A DNA stretch of 64,000 bases, taken from Alicyclobacillus fastidiosus (GTDB lineage: Bacteria; Bacillota; Bacilli; Alicyclobacillales; Alicyclobacillaceae). This document shows positions 40,226 to 48,629 of the stretch, piece after piece. Made by a program: the position numbers and the translations under genes. The stretch is from positions 558,001 through 622,000 of the forward strand of contig NZ_CP104067.1 in NCBI RefSeq assembly GCF_026651875.1. The letters are read 5' to 3'. Each line of letters opens with the position of its first letter. Positions within the stretch are counted from its first letter, which is position 1. The notes under the pieces were generated by a model. The model did not search any database. It was not told where the DNA came from and was given only the letters and a program-made list of their open reading frames with translations.

Positions 40226-40774
40226 TTACCAAATTAAAAACAATCCGCCTACTGCAATCAAGCAGAGTGACCCGACGAGATCAGCTGATGACTCGAAATG
40301 TCCACCGATTTTCCGACCCAGTCGAATACCGAGGTAAGATGACAGTATTCCGATGGAAGTAAAGCCAAAAAGCATACCCAAAATCATGTGCAGGTGCATA
40401 GAGACGCCAATTCCAACCGAAAAGCAATCGGTGCTTGCTGCGAAGGCAAGGGTCACAATCTTTGGGTACGACGATCCTTTTGTTTCTTTAGAACTGATGA
40501 TGGTAGTTAAAAAGAAGAACAACCCCGTTGAAAGGATGACCAATCCGCCTATTAGTTCGGAAAAAGTACCGATAAGCTGGTGCAGGTACGTACCAATCGA
40601 AATCCCAACGAAGGAAAACAGTACGTGAAATGAGCCAATATATACAAGAAAAAGTTTCAGTGTCTTTGAATTAACATTACTCGTACCAAGTCCTGCACCA
40701 ACAAAGAACACATCAATTCCAAGTGTCAGAATTGCAACCAGCAATTCAACCACTTCTTTGTAATTGGTTATCAC
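40226..40774 (-). CDS. mntP: MntP-like manganese efflux pump
   Basis: 182 residues, six hydrophobic helices in two related halves (LTLGIDVFFVGAGLGTS and AFAASTDCFSVGIGVSMH). This is the inverted-repeat pattern with paired acidic residues of the DUF204/MntP family, which exports Mn2+. GGAGGCTTTCATTGTTGTG precedes the ATG. I looked for a yybP-ykoY manganese riboswitch upstream and did not find one. Confidence 0.87.
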   Translation of the reverse strand: MITNYKEVVELLVAILTLGIDVFFVGAGLGTSNVNSKTLKLFLVYIGSFHVLFSFVGISIGTYLHQLIGTFSELIGGLVILSTGLFFFLTTIISSKETKGSSYPKIVTLAFAASTDCFSVGIGVSMHLHMILGMLFGFTSIGILSSYLGIRLGRKIGGHFESSADLVGSLCLIAVGGLFLIW

Positions 40775-41059
40775 AACAATGAAAGCCTCCTTGTATGCTC
40801 GTATTATTTATGCATCGAGGAGAGATAAGATGCCGTGCTTGATCCACTGGGATCTCCTTAGATTCTTACTATTTATACAATGGATTAAATCTCAGTGACC
40901 GAACATGTCCGGTTATTGGACGAAAAGGGGCACTCGCTAGGGAAGACGATCCCGCTAACTGGGGTGCGTCATTCTAGCCGTTGGCCTTGATGGTAGCTGT
41001 ACGCCAGACAGAGATTTTCGTAATATGGTCGTAGCAATGCGGTGAAGTCTCCTTCGTCG
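40775..41059. other. intergenic, no gene recognised
   Basis: Divergent region between mntP and the response-regulator fragment. It contains possible promoter-like AT-rich blocks but no RNA element I can name. The receiver domain of the regulator is not found here. Confidence 0.4.
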
Positions 41060-41393
41060 AACCTATCATCCACGCGCCAATATCACGCCGAAGACGCATC
41101 TTCGGTTCGACCAACTGTGCATCGATACCGTCGGTCACACCGCCACAATTCTTGGCTCACCAGTCGACCTGACAACCCGAGAGTATCAGCTGCTTCTAAT
41201 CTTCGCCCAAAATCCAAACGACGTATTGAGTAGGCAACAGTTGCTGGATTTAGTTTGGGGTATTGATTATGCAGGGGATGATCGAGTCGTCGATGTATTT
41301 GTCAAGCGGCTGCGGCAGAAGTTGGGACATGATAGGGAGAAGTGGGCCATTGTCACGATTCGCGGGATGGGATACAAATTCAAAGTGGAGTGA
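41060..41393 (+). pseudogene. OmpR-family response regulator, DNA-binding domain only
   Basis: The frame THLRFDQLCIDTVGHTATIL, SPVDLTTREYQLLLIF, VLSRQQLLDLVWGIDY, RVVDVFVKRLRQKLG and TIRGMGYKF is a complete winged helix of the OmpR/PhoB type. The receiver domain with the phospho-accepting Asp is missing and no start codon is evident. It overlaps the kinase start (TGATG). Confidence 0.87.
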
Positions 41394-42835
41394 TGCGGAT
41401 GTTGACCTCCCTCTTTCGTAAGACCTTGATGGTCTACATCAGCGTAGCTGTGATCGGTTTCACCGGGCTTTCCGTCGCCCTTAACTCTGAAATCAAACAC
41501 TTTCTCGCGCAACAGCGATTGGTCGTCTTGAATCGGGAAGTCCAGGAAATGCTACCCTATTTAGAGCGCGCCACTAGCCAACAAACGTTGGACCCCGCCT
41601 TCGAACGGCTCGTTTCCCACGATAAGAAAGTCGACAACACCTCCGCCAATATTCTGTTGCTAGGTGACGGTAGCGGTTTAAAGAAGATACAGCGGTTGAC
41701 CAGTTACCTCATCAGTCATGACCAAATTCGAAATGCCCGTGAGGTGAAACGTGTCTTAGACGGCCAGAGGATCCAATTCATCGGGCCGTTCAGCACGCTC
41801 GACCGCGAAGCGACACTGACAGTTGGCCTCCCTATTCGACGAGACGGAAGTGTCGTCGGCGCCCTGTTTCTCCATACATTTGTCAAGGGTCTTCAACTGG
41901 GACAAGTCACTAGAATCATATTTTTTGTGGCCTGGCCAATTCTGCTGCTCTCTATTGTCATTCTCTATCTGACGACAAGACGATTCGCACAACCGCTTGT
42001 CCGCATGACCCGTGCCGTTCAGTCTTTCGGACAAGGGAATTTCCGCGAGCGAATCTCCGTCGAAAGCAAAGATGAAGTGGGACAATTAGCCGAAACCTTT
42101 AATCCGATGGCGATTCAACTGGAGCGCTTAGAAAGTATGCGTAAGGACCTCATCGCCAACGTATCTCATGAACTGCGTACGCCGCTCACCTCCGTGAGAG
42201 GTTTTATCCAAGGGATTTTGGAGGATGTCATCCCACCATCGCAACACCAGAAGTATCTCGCAACGGCGTATAGTGAACTACAGCGACTCAATGCCATTTT
42301 GAACTCTATGTTAGACTTGTCCGCTATCGAAACTGGGCAAATCCAACTAAATCTGGAAGCAGTCCAATGGGCGACCGTTGTAAAAAGTGTGCGGGACAGA
42401 GTTAAAGTGCGTATGGACGAGAAACAGATTGAGTGGAAGGAATTCTATTCTGACAAATCTATCACCATCTGGGGAGATCCCGAACGGCTCACTCAAATCC
42501 TATTCAATATTCTCGATAATGCCATTCGTCACACATCTACTGGGGGGATTTCGATCTCAAGCGTTGTTGTCGACCGTCAATTACATGTAAGAATCTCCGA
42601 TACGGGTGAAGGAATTCCGCAAGAAGCGCTTCCGCACATCTGGGAACGCTTTTACACCAGACGTTCAGGGCGCACGACAGACCGGAACCAGAGTGGGCTC
42701 GGCCTCACTATTACAAGGTATCTGGTTGAGCTGATGCACGGCCGGATTCACGTAGAATCCGTAATTGGAGAGGGCACGACATTCACACTTCGATTTCCGC
42801 TCTTAGGTACTCACACGACGCAAAAAAGTTTTTGA
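41393..42835 (+). CDS. membrane sensor histidine kinase
   Basis: 480 residues. TM1 about 13-30, an extracytoplasmic sensor of about 140 residues, TM2 about 174-193, HAMP (RRFAQPLVRMTRAVQSFGQG), HisKA with His259 in VSHELRTPLT, then the ATPase boxes: N (LFNILDNAIRHT), G1 (DTGEGIP) and G2 (SGLGLTITR). The ATG overlaps the regulator's stop, showing an operon. With the regulator truncated the pathway may be broken or use another partner. Confidence 0.93.
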   Translation: MRMLTSLFRKTLMVYISVAVIGFTGLSVALNSEIKHFLAQQRLVVLNREVQEMLPYLERATSQQTLDPAFERLVSHDKKVDNTSANILLLGDGSGLKKIQRLTSYLISHDQIRNAREVKRVLDGQRIQFIGPFSTLDREATLTVGLPIRRDGSVVGALFLHTFVKGLQLGQVTRIIFFVAWPILLLSIVILYLTTRRFAQPLVRMTRAVQSFGQGNFRERISVESKDEVGQLAETFNPMAIQLERLESMRKDLIANVSHELRTPLTSVRGFIQGILEDVIPPSQHQKYLATAYSELQRLNAILNSMLDLSAIETGQIQLNLEAVQWATVVKSVRDRVKVRMDEKQIEWKEFYSDKSITIWGDPERLTQILFNILDNAIRHTSTGGISISSVVVDRQLHVRISDTGEGIPQEALPHIWERFYTRRSGRTTDRNQSGLGLTITRYLVELMHGRIHVESVIGEGTTFTLRFPLLGTHTTQKSF

Positions 42836-42919
42836 GCGCTGTCATATTCGCGACACAATTCGCCCTTACGATTTCAGATGAGCCAACATTCTATGGAAAT
42901 TTGTAAGGAGGAATTGCTT

Positions 42920-43393
42920 GTGAAGATGAAAACCAAGATCCTGGGCATCGTCGGAGCTTTGTTGGTGACGATGTCTGCAACGGGTGCTGTCGCCTACGCA
43001 GGTACTACAAATGACACTGGACGAAGTCAATATGCCTCTCAAATTCAGACGGAACGTCAGCAAATCAAATCACTTCAGGAACAACGTCAGCAATTGAATC
43101 AGCAGTTGAAGACGTATTTCGAGGGCTTTAAAGGTCAACACCTGAAAAAGAACAACCCAATCGCCTATCAAGCGATTCGGAAGACGCATCAACAGGTCAT
43201 TTCGGTACGTACAAAACTCGAGAGTGACTCTGCCACGATCAAGTCTGATCGCCAGTCTAAAAACTGGGCAAGGTTGGTCACTGACTTGCAGACCAAAGCA
43301 ACCGACTTGCAAAGCCTCATTGGTCTCAAACAACAACAGTTGAAAAATGTGCAGGCCGTTTCCGTAACTTCCCGTATTGGACTGACCAGTTGA
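42920..43393 (+). CDS. secreted coiled-coil protein
   Basis: 157 residues from GTG 42920 (AAGGAGG eight bases upstream). Signal peptide MKTKILGIVGALLVTMSATG...YAG, then helical heptads (QIQTERQQIKSLQEQRQQLN, VISVRTKLESDSATIKSD). It follows the sensor kinase on the same strand 85 bp later and may be its target, like CpxP/Spy-type envelope proteins; I infer this from context only. Layout resembles the protein at 24.5 kb. Confidence 0.77.
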   Translation: MKMKTKILGIVGALLVTMSATGAVAYAGTTNDTGRSQYASQIQTERQQIKSLQEQRQQLNQQLKTYFEGFKGQHLKKNNPIAYQAIRKTHQQVISVRTKLESDSATIKSDRQSKNWARLVTDLQTKATDLQSLIGLKQQQLKNVQAVSVTSRIGLTS

Positions 43394-43515
43394 ACTTCTG
43401 AGTAGGAGGGGGCACCTAGCCCCCGGCCTCTCACGCCACCATACAAGTGGGCCACCAGGACAATGCTCACGGCGCTGTGTATCACCGGTGACACTCTTCG
43501 ACGTTGTATTAACCA

Positions 43516-43550
43516 AACAAAAAAACGAGCCCCCGAAGAGGCTCGTTTCC
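43516..43550 (-). terminator. terminator of oppA-like gene
   Basis: On the minus strand AACGAGCC and GGCTCGTT pair around TCTTCGGG and are followed by a run of T (GTTTTTTTGTTT). Confidence 0.85.
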
Positions 43551-43577
43551 TATTACACGACGAGTGGCTTGTACGCA

Positions 43578-45302
43578 TTAACTACTGTGATTTTGATCGA
43601 TCCAGATATATTGGAATGGATCAAACAACACAGGGCTGGTGTAAAAGCCATGCACCCATGATTGTACTGCATAGTAACCAGTGAACTGATAAACTGGCAC
43701 CCAGGTTGCATCTGCCATCACTTGGTTCGTAACCTTGCCATAGAGGGCATTGCGCTGTGACTGATTGGTCATGTACTCAGCTTCGTTTAGCCACGCATCT
43801 ACCTGTGCATTATCGTACATGGTGTTATTATTTTGTGGACGTTGATTCGAGTTAAACAGCGTGTTTAGGAAGTCCGATGGGTCAGGGAAATCTTGTGACC
43901 AACCGCCCCAGAACATCTGGGCGTCGCCCGACATCTCTTTGGCTAGAAAATCGCTCCACGATACTTCGTTGATTTTCACCGTAATGCCAATTTGTTGCAT
44001 CATGGATTGGAAGGCTTGATCCATCTTTCTCGCATCAGGTGTATTTTGATCCCACAAGGTTAACGTGAGACCGTGTGTATAACCCGCTTGTTTCAACAGT
44101 TGTTTTGCCTTGGTGAGGTTGAAGGTATACGTCGCATCAGAATTCAAATGTTGAACGTACCCTGGCATGCCGCTTGGCAACGGTTGATTCAATGGCAAGA
44201 CTGCCCCATTGTTCAACTTCACAATCTGTTGGTCATTGAATGCATACTCAATGGCTTTACGAACGTCGATGTTGCTGAGCGGATTGGCTTTCCCATCCAG
44301 CGTTTTGCTGACGTTCAAGCCAACGTAAGCCACCGAGTTTTCTGCTTGCTTTTGAACCAACTTGCTGTATTGCGGGTTACCCATAATGGACGGATACGAG
44401 GACGTTGGAATCCCGTTCCCACCAGTGACCCACGGGCTTAAAAAGCCGGTTTGACCTTGCTCCCAATGCATCTCATCGAGCTGAGTATTGGAATTCACAT
44501 TAAAGGTGATTTGGTTCAGATAAGGCAATTGGTTTCCATATTGATCTTTTTGCCAGTAGTTTGGATTCCGCTTCAAAACAACCTGACTCTGGTTGTTGGT
44601 CACGAGTTCGAACGGCCCGGTGCCCATGGCCTCAGTTGTGTTGAACGCAGCATTTCCCACTTTGTTGACAAATTTCGGATCAACTGCTGACAAGAACGGG
44701 AGTGCCAACACCTGTAAGAAAAATGATTCTGGTTTGACTAGTTTAATGACCAACGTGCTGTCGTTCGGTGTGCTAACACCACTGATTGTCTTTGTCTGTC
44801 CGTTGTAATATGCTTGTGCACCAGCGATGTCCATGAAGAACGAACTTCCTGGTGATGGATTTGGTTTCATGTTAGGATTGAGAATCCGCTCTAACTCAAA
44901 CACAAAATCCTTGGAAGTCATCGGGTCGTTGTTCCAGAATTTCACCCCTTGGCGGAGATGAAACGTATAGGTTAAACCATCTGCAGATACGTCGTACGAC
45001 TTCGCGAGGTCGCCAACGATTTGATAGGTGTTTTTCTTATACGTGACCAATGGCTCGTAGAGCTGATACAAAATCTCTGACGAGGTCGTATCGTAGCCAA
45101 TCGCTGGGTCCACGTCTGGGACTGCCTGACTTAAATCAAGTGTTAGATTGCCACCCATTTGCGGTTTTTCGTTATCCGTAATGGTGGATGCTTCACCTGT
45201 TCCACCATTGTTACCTGTGGATGTACCACACCCGGTAAGCATCAGACCAAGAGCGCCAATTGAAAGTAGGCCGGTTATGCCACGCTTCCATCCTGAATTC
45301 AT
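43578..45302 (-). CDS. oppA: oligopeptide ABC transporter substrate-binding lipoprotein
   Basis: 574 residues. Lipoprotein signal (GLLSIGALGLMLTGCGTS, lipobox LTGC), then an SBP_bac_5 fold: LYEPLVTYKKNTYQIVGDLA, YTFHLRQGVKFWNNDPMTSK, GTGPFELV, VVLKRNPNYW, ALNDQQ-like and the C-terminal WVPVYQFTGYYAVQSWVHGF. It binds peptides at the outer membrane face of a permease complex. No permease genes are next to it, so it works with one encoded elsewhere. Own promoter and terminator. Intact paralogue of the fragment at 1.5-2.0 kb. Confidence 0.94.
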   Translation of the reverse strand: MNSGWKRGITGLLSIGALGLMLTGCGTSTGNNGGTGEASTITDNEKPQMGGNLTLDLSQAVPDVDPAIGYDTTSSEILYQLYEPLVTYKKNTYQIVGDLAKSYDVSADGLTYTFHLRQGVKFWNNDPMTSKDFVFELERILNPNMKPNPSPGSSFFMDIAGAQAYYNGQTKTISGVSTPNDSTLVIKLVKPESFFLQVLALPFLSAVDPKFVNKVGNAAFNTTEAMGTGPFELVTNNQSQVVLKRNPNYWQKDQYGNQLPYLNQITFNVNSNTQLDEMHWEQGQTGFLSPWVTGGNGIPTSSYPSIMGNPQYSKLVQKQAENSVAYVGLNVSKTLDGKANPLSNIDVRKAIEYAFNDQQIVKLNNGAVLPLNQPLPSGMPGYVQHLNSDATYTFNLTKAKQLLKQAGYTHGLTLTLWDQNTPDARKMDQAFQSMMQQIGITVKINEVSWSDFLAKEMSGDAQMFWGGWSQDFPDPSDFLNTLFNSNQRPQNNNTMYDNAQVDAWLNEAEYMTNQSQRNALYGKVTNQVMADATWVPVYQFTGYYAVQSWVHGFYTSPVLFDPFQYIWIDQNHSS

Positions 45303-45377
45303 CTCATAAATCCCCCGTTCTGTATCTATCGCCTAGTCTAGATATTTGTGCATAAACATGAGTTATTACGGATAAAG

Positions 45378-45406
45378 ATTATATTCATTTAAAATCATTA
45401 ATGCAA
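45378..45406 (-). promoter_or_regulatory. promoter of oppA-like gene
   Basis: On the minus strand TTGCAT, a 17-base spacer and TATAAT, about 75 bp upstream of the start codon. Confidence 0.68.
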
Positions 45407-45492
45407 CTTAATTTATTGCTATCTAGTAATTACCATATCAACCCCGGTCATTCTGTGTGTACCTCTCTGTGGAACGAGCTACCCTGAAATGC

Positions 45493-45526
45493 GAAAAAGC
45501 AATACGAGCCTCCGCAGAGGCTCGCA
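45493..45526 (-). terminator. terminator after small Cys-rich gene
   Basis: On the minus strand CGAGCCTC and GAGGCTCG pair around TGCG, followed by TATTGCTTTTTC, immediately after the stop of the gene at 45530. Confidence 0.78.
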
Positions 45527-45529
45527 TCA

Positions 45530-45715
45530 TTAAAATCGACTGCACACGTTATGTTCGTACCACGTGCAGCTTTCGCAATCACGTTTTTCAACATTGTCGT
45601 CTGCCATTGGGCAGTACACCAATGCATTATTCATGTCGATAAATGATTTTACATCGGGATGAATGGTTAGTACTTGGGGCTTCATTCGGTTTGAAAAAGG
45701 TATTTCTAAATCCAA
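45530..45715 (-). CDS. small cysteine-rich protein
   Basis: 61 residues with a C-terminal Cys pattern CPMADDNVEKRDCESCTWYE...C that could bind a metal ion. TTG start, preceded by TAGGAAGATGATAAC, and a terminator directly after the stop support a real gene. Function not recognised. Confidence 0.6.
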   Translation of the reverse strand: MDLEIPFSNRMKPQVLTIHPDVKSFIDMNNALVYCPMADDNVEKRDCESCTWYEHNVCSRF

Positions 45716-45754
45716 GTTATCATCTTCCTACCTTCACTTCATTAACATCTCACA

Positions 45755-45949
45755 CTATATCTCAAGTACGAAAGCATAACAAAAACTAGCTCCTCTAACC
45801 CTGTCTATCCAAGCTAAGTCTTCAGTTAGTCCACCTTGAGCTTTTACCGCAACATGTGGCTCAACCACTCTTGACAGCTCGTTATTGGACCACTGGTTTT
45901 GGAACTTAATGATCTGTTGTCGGTACTCATTAGGAGGAATGCATTCCAA
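45755..45949 (-). pseudogene. 2'-5' RNA ligase-like (LigT/YjcG) N-terminal remnant
   Basis: 64 residues with FQNQWSNNELSRVVEPHVAV and KAQGGLTEDLAWIDRV. This matches the first half-domain of LigT-type 2H phosphoesterases, where the H of HVTVK is catalytic. The family normally has about 170 residues; the second H-x-T motif is absent and the end is unrelated. Confidence 0.65.
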
Positions 45950-46371
45950 CGCGCGATTCTGCGGTTCATATGGGTTGCCTGTTCGACTTTTCCGAGCTTT
46001 TATTTGTCGATTGCGGATCCAAGATTGTTCGGCAGCTCTGTTGTGTATCTCAGTCTTGAATCTATAGAAATATTTGTGTTACACGAATGGCTCTGGCAGG
46101 GTTGTATCACCTTTCAACTGAACTCATTCAACGTGGAATCATCACGATAACTAAGTTGCGGTAAAATTATGAAAACGTCCCGTGAAGGGTGAGCAGAGAA
46201 TGAAAATTACTCGAACGACCGATTTTGAGTTAATTGCACGGTTAAACAAACCCATCCATGACCTACACGTATCACTATATCCGCAGCATTTTACAGACTA
46301 CAACTTCGAAGCGATCCGAGATTCCTTTGAGAAGCTGGTAAAAAGTGAAGCTTTTATTTTTCTTCTTCTAG

Positions 46372-47992
46372 GAGCGTGTCCGAGTAATCCCTGAAGTATT
46401 TTGTAAAAGGAAATTTCCGGATCAATAACGAAGTCCCCTGTATTGGTATTCACAGTGGAGGCTTCGAATCTTGGGAAAAAAGTTTCGTGACTACGACCCG
46501 AACCAACTCATTCTACTACCACCGGGGTTAAATGAATGGCTACCTGACGGCCACCTGGCGAACTTTGTCAGTGATGTGGTCGATCATATCGATATCTCCA
46601 TCATTACAAAACAGTACGAACAAGAACTGCGAGGTTTTCCCCCGTACCACCCGGCAATGTTATTGAAGATTCTGGTTTACGCATATTGCACAGGCATGTA
46701 CTCTTCCAGAAAGATCGCAAAGGCCTGTCAGGATGTAGTGGCGTTCCGAGTCCTGTCCGCAAATCAGTTCCCGGATTTCCGGACAATCAGTGATTTTCGG
46801 AAACGCCATTTGGTCACCTTCAAAGAACTTTTCTTGGAAGTCTTGAAGATTGCCCAACATGCAGGGATGGTTAAGCTCGGGCATGTATCGCTGGATGGCA
46901 GCAAGATTCGGGCAAACGCATCCAAACATAAAGCGATGAGTTACGAGCGGATGAAGCAGCAAGAGCAACGACTCCGCCAAGAAATCGCCGAGCTTACGCA
47001 GCAGGCTGAACGCACCGACCATAGTGAAGATAAAAAGTACGGTAACACCATGGGCGATGAACTCCCTGAAGAGTTAGCCCGTAGAGAGACCCGGTTGGCA
47101 AAAATTCAGGAAGCAATGTCCTCTCTGGAGAAAGAGGCCAAGGAAAGAGTGGAACAACAGCAACAGAAAGACGAACAACAAGACAAGAAGGACGATGACA
47201 ACGGCCCCACCAACCAGACAGGCGCCAGGAAACGCGGTCGTCCACGCAAGGAGAGTCATCTCGCAGGTGTTCCGGAGGACAAGGCTCAACGCAACTTCAC
47301 GGATCCGGAATCTCGCATTATGAAATCGAAAGACGGCTTTATCCAAGCATACAATGTGCAGGCTGTCGTCGATGAAGAGTACCAAATCATTGTTGCAACA
47401 GATGTTATAGACCACACAAATGACCACGGTGTCCTGCGTACAATGGTCGAAATGACGGCGGAGAATACGAAAGCGACGATGCACAAAATCTCATGTGATG
47501 CTGGCTACTTTGCCGAAGACGACGTGACATGGCTTCAAGAGAAAGAAATTGACCCATACATCGCAACAGGTCGTCAAAAGCACAATGAAGTGCCTGAGTC
47601 ACCGAGAGGACGAATACCGAAACACTACACCATTAAGCAACGTATGACTCGGAAACTAAAAACAAAGAAGGGCCGTGCCGTCTACGCGAGACGCAAGGCT
47701 ATCGTAGAGCCTGTGTACGGTCAAATTAAGGGTTGTCGACGATTCGACCAATTCTCACTTCGAAGCCTTGAGAAGGTCAGAGGAGAATGGTCGTTAGTTA
47801 CCATGTGCCATAATCTGCTTAAGATATTCAAATACGGTCATATAAACTGGGCAACGTGCTAAAGATGGTGCTTAACCGACCAGTCCCCGTCTAATGAAGT
47901 AAGTGCCCATGGGGAAAGTCACCCATAGTCGAATAAAATATGGAACTGAACTCAAATGCAGAAAGTCTAAGCCGCAATACTCGGACACGCTC
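46372..47992 (+). mobile_element. ISa copy 3 (IS1182-like, 1621 bp)
   Basis: Perfectly bounded by GAGCGTGTCCGAGTA ends and CTAG on both sides, with both flanks belonging to the same GNAT gene. This is therefore an original insertion, unlike copy 2. It forms the inner end of the right arm. Confidence 0.97.
46471..47862 (+). CDS. IS1182-family transposase (ISa copy 3)
   Basis: Complete 463-residue DDE transposase, TTG start, same sequence as the copy at 26049-27440 as far as I can compare. Features as described for the copy at 1-1352. Confidence 0.95.
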   Translation: MGKKFRDYDPNQLILLPPGLNEWLPDGHLANFVSDVVDHIDISIITKQYEQELRGFPPYHPAMLLKILVYAYCTGMYSSRKIAKACQDVVAFRVLSANQFPDFRTISDFRKRHLVTFKELFLEVLKIAQHAGMVKLGHVSLDGSKIRANASKHKAMSYERMKQQEQRLRQEIAELTQQAERTDHSEDKKYGNTMGDELPEELARRETRLAKIQEAMSSLEKEAKERVEQQQQKDEQQDKKDDDNGPTNQTGARKRGRPRKESHLAGVPEDKAQRNFTDPESRIMKSKDGFIQAYNVQAVVDEEYQIIVATDVIDHTNDHGVLRTMVEMTAENTKATMHKISCDAGYFAEDDVTWLQEKEIDPYIATGRQKHNEVPESPRGRIPKHYTIKQRMTRKLKTKKGRAVYARRKAIVEPVYGQIKGCRRFDQFSLRSLEKVRGEWSLVTMCHNLLKIFKYGHINWATC

Positions 47993-48300
47993 CTAGAAGA
48001 AGATAATGAACCGCTCGGTTACGCATGGATAGAGTTGAGACACTACCCTCAAAACGCCTTCATTAAAGAACGTCGAGCATTGTTTGTCCATCAAATAAGC
48101 ATAGTGGATAATCAAAAGCGACGGGGATATGGAACGGCGTTAATGAATTACATATATGAACTAGCAAAAAAGAAAGTATTCAAACAGTTGAATTGGATTA
48201 CTGGGCTAACAATGAAGTGGCTAAGAACTTTTACAAAAAACACGGATTCTCTGTTTATCGTGAATTTGTATATAAGACCGTCCAACCGTTGTTGAACTAA

Positions 48301-48629
48301 AGGAGTTATGTGACAGTAAACGCCTTTTTCAGTAAACGGGTAGGTTAACTCAGAATTCACATCAAAAAATCAAATGATGTCAGTGCAAGCTTTCCTGACC
48401 GTTTGGTGATGGATGTGGATAAGATGGCGCTGAATCAACGATCGGATATGATAAGGGTTAGTTACTTGAGGGTTTTGCAGAATTCGTTTTTCATGACTAA
48501 AATGAACATATATAGCGTATAAAAAGTAATTAAGACACTATATATGGCGTATGAAGTGTCGATAGAATGCATTCTGCAAAAGGCTCACTTAAATCATAAG
48601 ACATCTTTAATCGTCTATTTGGGATTATA
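48301..48629. other. intergenic, copy of left-arm 25282-25610
   Basis: Contains the second copy of the AT-rich inverted-repeat element (TTTTGCAGAAT ... ATTCTGCAAAA). No gene. Interrupted at its end by ISc. Confidence 0.6.

Larger units (their letters stand above)
46200..48300 (+). pseudogene. GNAT acetyltransferase split by ISa (right arm)
   Basis: The 5' part 46200-46371 (MKITRTTDFELIARLNKPIH ... KLVKSEAFIFLLL) joins across ISa to the 3' part 47993-48300 (EEDNEPLGYAWIELRHYPQN onward). ATG 46200 follows AAGGGTGAGCAGAG. The insertion site CTAG is the centre of an 18-bp perfect palindrome TCTTCTTCTAGAAGAAGA. The six-A frameshift seen in the left arm is present here too. Uninterrupted, the gene would encode about 157 residues. 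Confidence 0.88.

Noticed and set aside
40775..40920. yybP-ykoY manganese riboswitch upstream of mntP
   Set aside because: The conserved loop sequences are not recognisable on the minus strand.
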